Assembly (NCBI GenBank): GCA_051654905.1
Contig: JBOFYY010000135.1
Location: 1-64,000 of the forward strand
Source of the DNA: JBOFIQ01 sp051654905
GTDB taxonomy: Bacteria; Actinomycetota; Actinomycetes; Propionibacteriales; Propionibacteriaceae
Length of the DNA stretch: 64,000 nt
Direction: 5' to 3'
Shown here: positions 8,286 to 15,653 of the stretch, piece by piece
How the letters are laid out: each line of letters begins with the position of its first letter
How positions within the stretch are numbered: position 1 is the first letter of the stretch
The notes under the pieces: model-generated
Databases searched by the model: none
What the model saw: only the letters and a program-made list of their open reading frames with translations
Told to the model about the DNA's origin: nothing
Translations under genes and position numbers: made by a program

Positions 8286-9221
8286 ATGCGTGACGTAATA
8301 ATTGTCGGTTCTGGACCCGCCGGCTACACCGCTGCCACCTACGCAGCACGCGCTGGGCTTAAGCCTTTAGTCCTCTGTGGTGCACTTACATCAGGCGGGG
8401 CCTTGATGAATACCACCGAAGTAGAAAACTACCCCGGATTTCCAGAAGGAATCATGGGACCTGATCTCATGGAAAACATGAAAAATCAGGCAGAAAAATT
8501 CGGTGCTGAATTAATTTTCGACGATGCTATTGCCCTTGATCTAACTGGTGACATCAAAAAAGTCACTGATGGATCTGACACCGTCTATGAGGCTAAAACT
8601 GTAATCCTTGCGATGGGCTCTGGCTACCGTCGTCTTGGTCTGCCTGACGAAGATCGCCTATCGGGTAAAGGCGTGAGCTGGTGCGCTACTTGTGATGGTT
8701 TCTTCTTCCGCGGTAAAGATATTGCTGTTATCGGTGGCGGAGATTCTGCCGTAGAAGAAGCCACCTTCTTGACCCGTTTCGCCAACAAGGTCACGTTAGT
8801 TCATCGTCGCGACGAGCTCCGCGCCTCTAAAATCATGGTGCAGCGAGCCGAAAATGATCCCAAATTGGAGTTCGCCTGGAACTGCGAAGTGACAGCAATG
8901 AAGGGCGATGCCGGACTAGAAGCCCTAGTTCTTCGCGACACTATCACTGGAGCTGAACGTGATCTCCCAGTTACTGGCGCCTTTATCGCCATTGGACATG
9001 ATCCTCGCTCTGAGCTGGTGCGTGGGCAGGTTGAGCTAGATGATGCTGGCTACGTCCTATGTCAAGGACGCACCTCGCTAACTTCTGTTCCGGGTGTTTT
9101 TGCTTGTGGGGATCTGGTTGACCATAACTACCGTCAAGCGATCACCGCAGCTGGATCGGGTTGTTCAGCAGCACTCGACGCCGAACGCTACCTACAAGCT
9201 CTCTCTGATACTCCGTCTTAA
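8286..9221 (+). CDS. trxB: Thioredoxin reductase
   Basis: This FAD/NADPH flavoprotein reduces thioredoxin. The N-terminal FAD site is GSGPAGYTAA (about residues 8-17), the redox-active pair is Cys133-Ala-Thr-Cys136, the NADPH site is GGGDSAVEEA, and the C-terminal FAD motif is VFACGDLVD. At 311 residues it is of normal length. AGGAG stands just upstream of ATG 8286. trxA follows after 47 bases and an OsmC-type peroxidase overlaps trxA, so the three genes form a thiol-redox operon. Confidence 0.97.
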   Translation: MRDVIIVGSGPAGYTAATYAARAGLKPLVLCGALTSGGALMNTTEVENYPGFPEGIMGPDLMENMKNQAEKFGAELIFDDAIALDLTGDIKKVTDGSDTVYEAKTVILAMGSGYRRLGLPDEDRLSGKGVSWCATCDGFFFRGKDIAVIGGGDSAVEEATFLTRFANKVTLVHRRDELRASKIMVQRAENDPKLEFAWNCEVTAMKGDAGLEALVLRDTITGAERDLPVTGAFIAIGHDPRSELVRGQVELDDAGYVLCQGRTSLTSVPGVFACGDLVDHNYRQAITAAGSGCSAALDAERYLQALSDTPS

Positions 9222-9268
9222 TACTTACTATTTATCTGTTGACAATATTTTGAAAGGACACTCCTTAT

Positions 9269-9592
9269 ATGAGCACTGTTCGTGAAATTTCCGATGCTGA
9301 CTTTGATAGCGTCGTTTTACAGTCAACTAAACCTGTTCTTGTTGATTACTGGGCGACTTGGTGCAGCCCTTGTAAGCAACTAGCTCCGATTATCGAAGAA
9401 CTAGCTGCTCACTTTGGTGATGACGTCCTAATCTGCAAAATGGATACCGAAAAACACCCTATAACTGCAGTTAAGTACCAGGTTATGAGCCTACCGGCTA
9501 TCCATATTTTCAAAGATGGTGAAATCGTTAAGGCTTTCCAAGGCGGTAAAACCAAGTCCTCACTAATCAAGGCTATCGAGGAGCTTCTATGA
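9269..9592 (+). CDS. trxA: Thioredoxin with a WCSPC active site
   Basis: The small cytoplasmic dithiol protein is reduced by TrxB. The active site reads WATWCSPCK (Cys32, Cys35), with Ser in place of the usual Gly of WCGPC. The cis-Pro region SLPAIHIF and the 107-residue length are otherwise typical. Its stop codon overlaps the ATG of the osmC gene, so the two are translationally coupled. The variant CSPC should shift the redox potential somewhat, but no loss of function is expected. Confidence 0.95.
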   Translation: MSTVREISDADFDSVVLQSTKPVLVDYWATWCSPCKQLAPIIEELAAHFGDDVLICKMDTEKHPITAVKYQVMSLPAIHIFKDGEIVKAFQGGKTKSSLIKAIEELL

Positions 9593-10023
9593 CAGAGAAA
9601 GACGTCGCGCTATCTTTTATCCGCGATGAATTAGGCGTTTACACTGCCACTAATGCGGCTGGAACTACTCTCAAGTTTGGACGCGGTGAAGGTCTTTTCA
9701 CTCCCATCGAGTTACTGCTAGCTGCCATTGGTGGTTGCTCTGCTATCGATGTTGACTTCATGACCGTAAAACGTTGTGAGCCAACCTCCTTTAAGGTCAC
9801 TGTCGATGCCAATAAGATGACTGACGCTAACGGTGGGCACCGTCTAACTGATGTAGGTGTTGATTTTGCAGTGTCTTTCCCAGATACCGCAGAAGGAGTC
9901 GCAGCAGCCGACGTCGTAGAGCGGACAATCGCTCAATCACGCGATCGTCTCTGTACCGTATCTCGCACCGTATCTCATGAAACACCCGTATCCTACACTC
10001 GTGACGGAAAGTTAGTTCCTTAA
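9589..10023 (+). CDS. OsmC/Ohr-family peroxidase-like protein
   Basis: The 144-residue protein has the OsmC fold signature: TPIELLLAAIGGCSAIDV with the first conserved cysteine, and DRLCTVSRTV with the second. Members reduce organic hydroperoxides through these two thiols, here plausibly with electrons from the adjacent TrxB/TrxA. The start overlaps the trxA stop. Its last codons and terminator hairpin are repeated in altered form about 1.57 kb downstream, at 11570-11651, bracketing a block of accessory genes. Confidence 0.85.
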   Translation: MTEKDVALSFIRDELGVYTATNAAGTTLKFGRGEGLFTPIELLLAAIGGCSAIDVDFMTVKRCEPTSFKVTVDANKMTDANGGHRLTDVGVDFAVSFPDTAEGVAAADVVERTIAQSRDRLCTVSRTVSHETPVSYTRDGKLVP

Positions 10024-10078
10024 CTAATAGGGGTATGGGAAGGTAGTTCTGGACCTTCCCATACTCTGGGTAATAACC
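9996..10078. repeat. Direct repeat, copy 1: osmC 3' end plus terminator
   Basis: From CACTC at 9996, through the last osmC codons and the stem GGTATGGGAAGG, to AATAAC, the sequence is matched by 11570-11651 with scattered differences. Copy 1 is the functional gene end. The repeat brackets the accessory ORFs at 10100-11578. Confidence 0.65.
10033..10064 (+). terminator. Hairpin after trxB-trxA-osmC
   Basis: GTATGGGAAGGT (10033-10044) pairs perfectly with ACCTTCCCATAC (10053-10064) around an 8-base loop. There is no clear T-run. A second hairpin with nearly the same stem stands at 11608-11644. Confidence 0.6.
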
Positions 10079-10099
10079 CGATACTAGGAAGAGCTATGT

Positions 10100-10491
10100 A
10101 TGAGTCAGCCTCAAGAACAGCCCACTGACTGGATTCCCTCTCCACTGCCTTCGTTAGCAGCAGCTACTAGCAGTCCCCCATTGAGCTTCGTTTGACGTCA
10201 TCTATTCACCGCGAAAATGCCATTGGTGAGTATGTCAACATAACTTACGATATCCCTGATCTCGAGTCATCAAATCTGTGGGAAGCTATTTACAGTTCCG
10301 ATGGTTTTCCAACAGAACTCGAAAATATAGTGCGAGTTTTTGGAATGACAGAAACCCAAAATACTATGCTCAATATAAGTTATTTTGACGGTTTCCGTTG
10401 TGGTTATAACAATGCCGACGAATATTTTCAGTGTGACGCTGCTACACGTGATGGCTTTGTAGTAGTAGAACTTTATAGTGAGAAAAACTAG
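10100..10491 (+). pseudogene. Hypothetical gene, probably frameshifted at a C5 run
   Basis: A strong ribosome site (AGGAAGAG) precedes ATG 10100, which opens a Pro/Ser-rich frame that stops after 31 residues at 10195. A second frame, open from TTG 10192 to 10491 (99 residues, with ordinary composition), overlaps it in the -1 register. Adding one C to the CCCCC run at 10175-10179 would join them through ...SSPPIELRLTSS... into one protein of about 130 residues. The alternative is two ORFs coupled by TTGA. No family was recognised; the gene lies within the repeat-bracketed block. Confidence 0.45.
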
Positions 10492-10664
10492 ATACTAAGT
10501 TACGGCAGCAACTTATAGCTAAACTCTCCAACTTTTTTAAGTTGTTCCTGAAACAGGCATAGCCAATAAGTTTGAATTTTTAAGGGCCTTATAAAGTCCT
10601 TTGCAAAGTAGAGCTCAGCGGACCGCGTACTGGCTCTCAGCTACCTTTAGCTAGGCATTCATTC

Positions 10665-11015
10665 TTAGTTTTCGTCGCGTAGGGTACCCCACCACCACAT
10701 ATATTCACCCCAAGCCACAGCAAATCCGGGCAAAGAAAGCCACCTTAAGGTGTTGTCGTCCCCAAAAAAGGCCCCCACGACTCCGAGCCCAGTGAATGTG
10801 ATCACGAGAACTGTCAAAATCCGCTGATGAGTCACACTCACAGGTCTGTTCTTTTCGGCCAACCTAACTTGATACAGCCAACCAATTGCTGCGATCACCA
10901 GAGCAAATGCAATCCAAAGATAACCTTCAGCCCATCCCAATACTACGATACCGGCTACTGCGATCATCAGAATCGCTGTTCTCCACGCCATAACACTTAC
11001 TGCAGACATTCGCAT
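10665..11015 (-). CDS. Small membrane protein of unknown function
   Basis: The 116-residue protein has three to four hydrophobic segments (about residues 10-27, 29-48, 66-86 and possibly 90-110), separated by a basic loop (RLAEKNRPVSVTHQR), and a Trp-rich C-terminus. It is a predicted inner-membrane protein without a recognised family. It is divergent from the secreted 11066-11578 gene. If that gene product is a bacteriocin, this could be its immunity protein, but that is speculation from position only. Confidence 0.55.
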   Translation of the reverse strand: MRMSAVSVMAWRTAILMIAVAGIVVLGWAEGYLWIAFALVIAAIGWLYQVRLAEKNRPVSVTHQRILTVLVITFTGLGVVGAFFGDDNTLRWLSLPGFAVAWGEYMWWWGTLRDEN

Positions 11016-11051
11016 TTTGCTGCCTCACCTCTTTATCAGATTAATCAATAG

Positions 11052-11057
11052 TATAAT
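11052..11057 (+). promoter_or_regulatory. Perfect -10 box directly before a start codon
   Basis: TATAAT at 11052-11057 precedes ATGs at 11060, 11066 and 11078. With normal -10 to start spacing, transcription would begin around 11063-11065, which makes ATG 11066 the first codon of an almost leaderless mRNA. No clear -35 was seen. Confidence 0.4.
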
Positions 11058-11065
11058 CTATGGCA

Positions 11066-11578
11066 ATGGTTAAACTTATGAGTTATAAAATTGCTATTGC
11101 AGTTACCCTCTCTTCAGCTATCGCAGTGGGAGCACCCATCTCTAGCTACGCATCACCATCGATAACTATTACGGCTAAAAGCGATCCTGTTTCTCAGTTA
11201 GAGCGAGAAATCAAACTGCTTGAATCTCTTTCCGATGCAGATCTAAGGAGTGTGCTTGAACGCTCGATCGCCGCAAATAAAGCATCCCAAACACCGTCTA
11301 CTAACCCTGGTCCGATGGTAGCACCAGTGATCATCGTCTGGGCCATTGGCTGTGGAGTCGCAGGTATTTCATCGGTGGCAACCGGGGCATGGTCTACATC
11401 GTCTGGATCAGCGTGGGCCATCGCAGGTATTCTGGTTGGGTGTATTCCAGGTTCATCGCAAGCATCTCTGGTTAAAACTATTCTCAGCAACAAAACCATA
11501 ATCGCCAGAGCATTGCGCGCTGTTGGCCTCACTGCAGCAGCCGCTGGCTTACTCAAAGGAGACACCGCGCACTCATGA
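11066..11578 (+). CDS. Secreted Gly/Ala-rich hydrophobic protein, bacteriocin-like in layout
   Basis: A signal peptide (KIAIAVTLSSAIAVGAPISSYA) is followed by a charged helical stretch with EREIKLLESLSDADLRSVLERS. A Gly/Ser-rich hydrophobic core comes next (APVIIVWAIGCGVAGISS to ILVGCIPGSS) with two cysteines, then a basic Ala-rich tail. This leader plus amphipathic plus hydrophobic layout recalls secreted bacteriocins of about 170 residues, but no family can be named. The ATG is uncertain: 11060, 11066 and 11078 are all in frame, and the -10 box favours 11066. The last codons run into the duplicated osmC end. Confidence 0.55.
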   Translation: MVKLMSYKIAIAVTLSSAIAVGAPISSYASPSITITAKSDPVSQLEREIKLLESLSDADLRSVLERSIAANKASQTPSTNPGPMVAPVIIVWAIGCGVAGISSVATGAWSTSSGSAWAIAGILVGCIPGSSQASLVKTILSNKTIIARALRAVGLTAAAAGLLKGDTAHS

Positions 11579-11651
11579 CGGAAAGTTGATTCCTTAATAA
11601 AACGGGGGTATGGGAAGGTTCTATAGAGAATCTTCCCATACCCTTAAATAA
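11570..11651. repeat. Direct repeat, copy 2: displaced osmC 3' end plus hairpin
   Basis: CACTCATGACGGAAAGTT and the following bases repeat 9996-10078 with substitutions. In the hairpin, the run GGGTATGGGAAG (about 11606-11618) pairs with CTTCCCATACCC (11632-11643). It should act as terminator for the secreted-protein gene. Its relation to osmC suggests that the block between arose by duplication or insertion. Confidence 0.6.
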
Positions 11652-12219
11652 CACTCTTGTTGAAATGGTTTCGTCTCGCTGGAGCAGGAAGCCGATGTCG
11701 GGAAACCTCTTTTACCCAGCGATATATCCGCTCAGTAACCTTAGGGACACGTATCCCAGTACGAAGATCCAACCGCAGCAATACATACGTCGGTGTAGCT
11801 GTTTTAGCTATAAAACCGCAGTGTTCTAACCACCTTTGTGGTGGCGTTTGTATCGTCACTTTAGAAGCGCTAACCGCATCAAGAAACTCTAGCTGTACCG
11901 CACCACAGAACCGCTGAACCATAGCCGTTCCAACGCCACTACCTCGATACTGGGACTCCACCCATGCAGCTATCAGCATTGGGTACTGAGATAATGAACC
12001 TAAATATGGATGTCCATTAGGTAAGTGAAAAGCTGGAGAAATAAGCACAAATCCGACGAGGTTATCCCCCGCCCATGCGCTTATCCCGCAGATTCCCCAT
12101 TCTCGCATTGCAGCACGAGCCCATACTGCGTCAGGAGCACAGATAGTTTCATCGCATACTGACGACAGCGAAGTCAGTTCATGTGCTGTCAGCAGTCGAT
12201 AACGGTGACTTGAGCTCAT
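11644..12219 (-). CDS. GNAT-family N-acetyltransferase
   Basis: The protein has 191 residues. The acetyl-CoA binding motif A is seen in VESQYRGSGVGTAMVQRF (R/QxxGxG/A type), preceded by the strands GFVLISPAF and MLIAAWV. The C-terminal part, with WLEHCGFIAKTATPTYVLLRL, is the usual GNAT end. A basic tail of about 40 residues extends beyond the fold. The substrate is unknown. The gene sits on the minus strand, downstream of parB in the same direction after a 71-base gap. Confidence 0.8.
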   Translation of the reverse strand: MSSSHRYRLLTAHELTSLSSVCDETICAPDAVWARAAMREWGICGISAWAGDNLVGFVLISPAFHLPNGHPYLGSLSQYPMLIAAWVESQYRGSGVGTAMVQRFCGAVQLEFLDAVSASKVTIQTPPQRWLEHCGFIAKTATPTYVLLRLDLRTGIRVPKVTERIYRWVKEVSRHRLPAPARRNHFNKSVI

Positions 12220-12290
12220 AGTACCTAGTCTAACTAACCAACAAAGGGAGTAGACTATAATCGTAAATAGCTATTTGTCGATATATCTAT

Positions 12291-13250
12291 TTAGAAATAT
12301 GTCTGTTTTGAGTTTAAAACAGCAAGAATACGCTCTAGATCGTCTTCCTCAGCGAATTCGATTACGATCTGCCCCTTCTTTTTACCGATATTAACACGAA
12401 CTTTCGTATCAAAACGGTCAGACAGAGACTCAGAGAGTTCCACAGCACGCGGATTAGGAGACTTAGGATTCCGCTTTCGTAGGAGCTTATCTTTCTTTTG
12501 CGCAGCAGCAACCAATTCTTCTGTCGCGCGAACGCTAAGCCCCTCAGTGACAACCCTCTGCGCTAAAAGTCCAATATTTTCTGGATCGTCACCTAACGCC
12601 AGCAGTGCTCGAGCATGTCCTGCGGAAATAGCTCCTAGCGAGACCTGACGTTGTACTGAACCTGGCAGCCTTAACAAGCGAATCGTATTACTAATCTGCG
12701 GGCGAGAACGTTTCACTCTCTGGCTTAGTTCTTCTTGAGTGCAGCCAAAATCTTCTAACATCTGTTGATATGCGGCCGCTTCTTCCAATGGATTAAGCTG
12801 CGCCCGATGTAGATTCTCTAAAAGAGCGTCCCTAAGCATGTCATTATCAGCTGTATTACGGATAATTGCAGGAACTGTAGCCAAACCAGCAAGCTGAGAA
12901 GCGCGCCAACGTCGCTCCCCCATGATTAGTTCATACTTCTCCCCTACCTGACGTACAACGATAGGTTGAAGAATTCCAACTTCTTTGATTGATTCAACAA
13001 GCTCTGTTAGTAAGTCTTCATCAAAAATAGTTCGTGGCTGCTTAGCATTAGGAATAATAGCCGCTAATGGAAGTTCAGCTAGGGTGACCCCGTCTGGCAT
13101 CGGGATAAAAGTTTTCTCACTGACTACCTTATTATCGTCATTATCATTCTGACGTATAGTCTTATTTTCAGAAGACTTCTTCTCGGTAGGATCAGTGCGC
13201 TGCATAAGAGCACCTAAGCCTTTACCTAGCCCACCTTTTGGAGTACTCAT
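12291..13250 (-). CDS. parB: Chromosome-partitioning protein ParB
   Basis: The CTP-dependent clamp loads at parS sites near the origin and recruits SMC and ParA. The N-terminus is GKGLGALMQRTD. The CTP-binding/ParB box is seen in PNAKQPRTIFDEDLL and GERRWRASQLAG, the helix-turn-helix in LSQRVKRSRPQISNTIRLLRLP, and the C-terminal dimerisation part in KGQIVIEFAEEDDLERILAVL. It is 319 residues, of normal length. The start overlaps the parA stop by 4 bases (ATGA). Three parS-like sites lie at 14066, 14243 and 22710. Confidence 0.97.
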   Translation of the reverse strand: MSTPKGGLGKGLGALMQRTDPTEKKSSENKTIRQNDNDDNKVVSEKTFIPMPDGVTLAELPLAAIIPNAKQPRTIFDEDLLTELVESIKEVGILQPIVVRQVGEKYELIMGERRWRASQLAGLATVPAIIRNTADNDMLRDALLENLHRAQLNPLEEAAAYQQMLEDFGCTQEELSQRVKRSRPQISNTIRLLRLPGSVQRQVSLGAISAGHARALLALGDDPENIGLLAQRVVTEGLSVRATEELVAAAQKKDKLLRKRNPKSPNPRAVELSESLSDRFDTKVRVNIGKKKGQIVIEFAEEDDLERILAVLNSKQTYF

Positions 13251-14227
13251 GACTTCTCCTTTGCGCCACGTACAGCAATTTCGCTAGCAATATCTAAGTA
13301 TGCTCTCGCTCCCGGAGAGGCCGCATTGTATGTTAAAACCGTTTGCCCATAACTAGGTGCTTCCGAGACTCTAACTGACCTAGGAACCGCTGTTTTAAGG
13401 GTTTGATACGGAAATGCTTGTCTAACTTCGGCAGCAACTTCAGCCGATAGTTTAGTACGTCCGTCATACATGGTTAATACGACGGTGGAAACCTCAAGAG
13501 CCTCATTAAGCTCGGCTTTTACTAATTCAATAGTGTTAAGAATTGCCGACACTCCTTCCAGTGCATAATACTCACACTGGATCGGAACTAAAATTTCATC
13601 AGCAGCGACTAGCGCATTAAGCGTTAATAATCCCAAAGATGGGGGACAGTCAAATAATACGTAATCTGTCGGATTTTCAGCTAGATAAGCAGCCAGCGCT
13701 TTCTTTATGCGCGTTTCACGTGCCACTAAGTTTACTAATTGTATTTCTGATCCAGCTAAATCAATCGTTGCGGGTACCACCAATAAGTTCGGTGCTTCAT
13801 CGCTTACATGAAGATTATCGGCTATTTTTCCGCCCTCTAGAAGAACCTCATATACAGAAGGTGTACCTGCACTATGTTCGATCCCTAAAGCAGTGGAAGC
13901 GTTTCCCTGTGGATCGATATCCAACACGAGGACTCTTAATCCACCCATAGCCAATGCAGTTGCAACATTTACTGTGGTTGTTGTTTTACCAACACCGCCT
14001 TTTTGGTTAACAACCGCCATAATTCGCGTCTTATCCGGCCGAGGTAACGGATCTATAAGAGAACACGTTTCACGTGAAACATCAGAAGAATCTGACTCTA
14101 CAACAGGAGGAAGTCCCTCATCCGGAACATCGTACAATGCTCTACGGGGGGAGGGGAGTGAGTTTTCTTTCACGCCTTTCTTCTCCTTCTTTGTACGCTT
14201 AGACTTCTTCTTATCTTTCTTACCCAA
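13247..14227 (-). CDS. parA: Chromosome-partitioning ATPase ParA
   Basis: The deviant Walker A motif KGGVGKTTTTVN, the switch DIDPQGNAS and DCPPSLGLLTLNAL mark it as a ParA/Soj ATPase, which forms gradients on the nucleoid to separate origins through ParB. An N-terminal Lys-rich extension of about 65 residues precedes the ATPase domain and contains, at DNA level, a parS site (14066-14081). It overlaps parB by 4 bases. A terminator separates it from the upstream rsmG, so parAB has its own promoter. Confidence 0.97.
   Translation of the reverse strand: MGKKDKKKSKRTKKEKKGVKENSLPSPRRALYDVPDEGLPPVVESDSSDVSRETCSLIDPLPRPDKTRIMAVVNQKGGVGKTTTTVNVATALAMGGLRVLVLDIDPQGNASTALGIEHSAGTPSVYEVLLEGGKIADNLHVSDEAPNLLVVPATIDLAGSEIQLVNLVARETRIKKALAAYLAENPTDYVLFDCPPSLGLLTLNALVAADEILVPIQCEYYALEGVSAILNTIELVKAELNEALEVSTVVLTMYDGRTKLSAEVAAEVRQAFPYQTLKTAVPRSVRVSEAPSYGQTVLTYNAASPGARAYLDIASEIAVRGAKEKS
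14066..14081. promoter_or_regulatory. parS-like site inside parA
   Basis: CGTTTCACGTGAAACA matches the parS consensus TGTTTCACGTGAAACA at 15 of 16 positions. It is expected to load ParB. Confidence 0.85.
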
Positions 14228-14242
14228 GGCTTAGCCTTTCAA

Positions 14243-14258
14243 TGTTTCACGTGAAACC
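14243..14258. promoter_or_regulatory. parS-like site just upstream of parA
   Basis: TGTTTCACGTGAAACC matches the consensus at 15 of 16 positions and ends 16 bases before the parA start codon. ParB bound here could also repress parAB. Confidence 0.85.
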
Positions 14259-14340
14259 ATACGGAACTTCGCCATTGAGGGTTCTTACTCTATCTTAGGT
14301 TGCCACAAGATAGCCATCTTTAAACATAGTTAAAACTGAC

Positions 14341-14384
14341 ATAAAAAGAAGGTGGATCAGATCATCATCGACCTGATCCACTTC
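14341..14384 (-). terminator. Intrinsic terminator after rsmG
   Basis: GTGGATCAG (14352-14360) pairs with CTGATCCAC (14373-14381). Read on the minus strand, the stem is followed by TTCTTTTTAT, so it ends the rnpA-yidD-yidC-jag-rsmG unit before parA. Confidence 0.8.
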
Positions 14385-14401
14385 AAGGAAGTTACCTATA
14401 T

Positions 14402-15034
14402 TTAGCGCTTTTTCACTACAGCCGCATAAGTAGGTTCAGCTTCACTATGAGCTGAGATGTGATGAACAGTTGCCACCAATCCTGCCTTACGTAATTCTTT
14501 ATCAGCTTTAGCTACTTCACTAACTACTGATTCACCCTTTAATGCCACTAATTGACCTTCCTTATCTAGCGGATCAAGGAATAGGGGAGTGGCCCAAGCC
14601 AATAGTTTGGTGAGGTTTGCTACAGCGCGACAAGTTACCACGTCATATCGCTCTTTATGTTCTTCAGCTCTACCCCGAACTACTCGTACTCGTTCACCAA
14701 GTCCCAGCTCAGTAACAGCCAATTCTAAAAATTGAACCCGTCGCTGTAATGGCTCAAGCAAAGTAATCATGAGATCTGGTCGCAGGATAGCCAAAGGTAT
14801 CCCTGGCAGTCCTGCCCCTGATCCCATATCAACAACTGTGCATTCTTGCGGGATAAGCTGACTAACTGCTACAGAGTTCAAGATATGGCGTCCCCATATA
14901 CGTTCCCCTTCTCTAGGCCCTAGTAGACCCCAAGATAATCCACGGTCAAGCAATATATCGACATATTGACTTATCTCTTTATTGCTTTCCTTGTAGATTT
15001 CAGCTGCTTGCAGCTTTGCTGTTTCCTCACTCAC
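14402..15034 (-). CDS. rsmG: 16S rRNA (guanine-N7) methyltransferase RsmG
   Basis: GidB/RsmG methylates G527 (E. coli numbering) of 16S rRNA. The SAM-binding motif VVDMGSGAGLPGIPLAILRPD (about residues 66-86), LLEPLQRRVQFLE and VTCRAVANLTKLLAW are diagnostic. It has 210 residues. The start overlaps the jag stop by 4 bases. In other bacteria, loss of this enzyme gives low-level streptomycin resistance; nothing here suggests damage. Confidence 0.96.
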   Translation of the reverse strand: MSEETAKLQAAEIYKESNKEISQYVDILLDRGLSWGLLGPREGERIWGRHILNSVAVSQLIPQECTVVDMGSGAGLPGIPLAILRPDLMITLLEPLQRRVQFLELAVTELGLGERVRVVRGRAEEHKERYDVVTCRAVANLTKLLAWATPLFLDPLDKEGQLVALKGESVVSEVAKADKELRKAGLVATVHHISAHSEAEPTYAAVVKKR

Positions 15035-15582
15035 GCGGGAATAACCACAACACGACGCTGAGGCTCAACACCTTCTGACTCAGAAGTTAAACCAGCAGCA
15101 GCAACAACGTCATGAACAATCTTTCGTTCAAACGGATTCATAGGAGCCAAGCGAATAGATTCTCCTGATTCCTTAACCTCTGTAACTGCATCTTGGGCAA
15201 GGTCTTGTAGCTCTTTACGACGCTTCTCGCGGTGACCACCAATGTCTAGCATCAACCGAGAACGCTTTCCGGTCTCCGTCATAACTGCAAGCCGTGCCAG
15301 CTCTTGTAACGCTTCTAGCACCTCGCCATTACGTCCAACAAGCTGCTCGCAGTCAGACATAACAGCAATACGGGGACGACCAGCCTCAACAAAAGTGTCG
15401 ATATCACCATCTAAATCAGCGATATCAAGCAGCTCTTCAAGATAATCCGCTGCAATTTCACCTTCATTTTCTAGCAATACACGCTTAGCAACAGGCTTAT
15501 CTGACTCAACAGTTTCTACTGCTTCAGTAGTTTCTTCAATATCAGTTTCTACTGAAGTATTCTCATGATCTGGGTTGCTCAT
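15031..15582 (-). CDS. jag: Jag/KhpB RNA-binding protein (KH and R3H domains)
   Basis: An acidic N-terminal stretch of about 45 residues is followed by a KH domain, with its loop in DCEQLVGRNGEVLEALQELA, and an R3H domain ending in LAPMNPFERKIVHDVV. Family members bind RNA and act in cell elongation. The gene lies between yidC and rsmG as in many Gram-positives. A small hairpin (GGGGAC/GTCCCC, about 15608-15622) in the leader between yidC and jag may adjust translation or attenuate readthrough. Confidence 0.93.
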   Translation of the reverse strand: MSNPDHENTSVETDIEETTEAVETVESDKPVAKRVLLENEGEIAADYLEELLDIADLDGDIDTFVEAGRPRIAVMSDCEQLVGRNGEVLEALQELARLAVMTETGKRSRLMLDIGGHREKRRKELQDLAQDAVTEVKESGESIRLAPMNPFERKIVHDVVAAAGLTSESEGVEPQRRVVVIPA

Positions 15583-15653
15583 AGGGTTTCTCCTTGAGAT
15601 GGTGTGGGGGACTAAGTCCCCAATAAGAAATCTGGGTATTACGGGGTTAAAAC

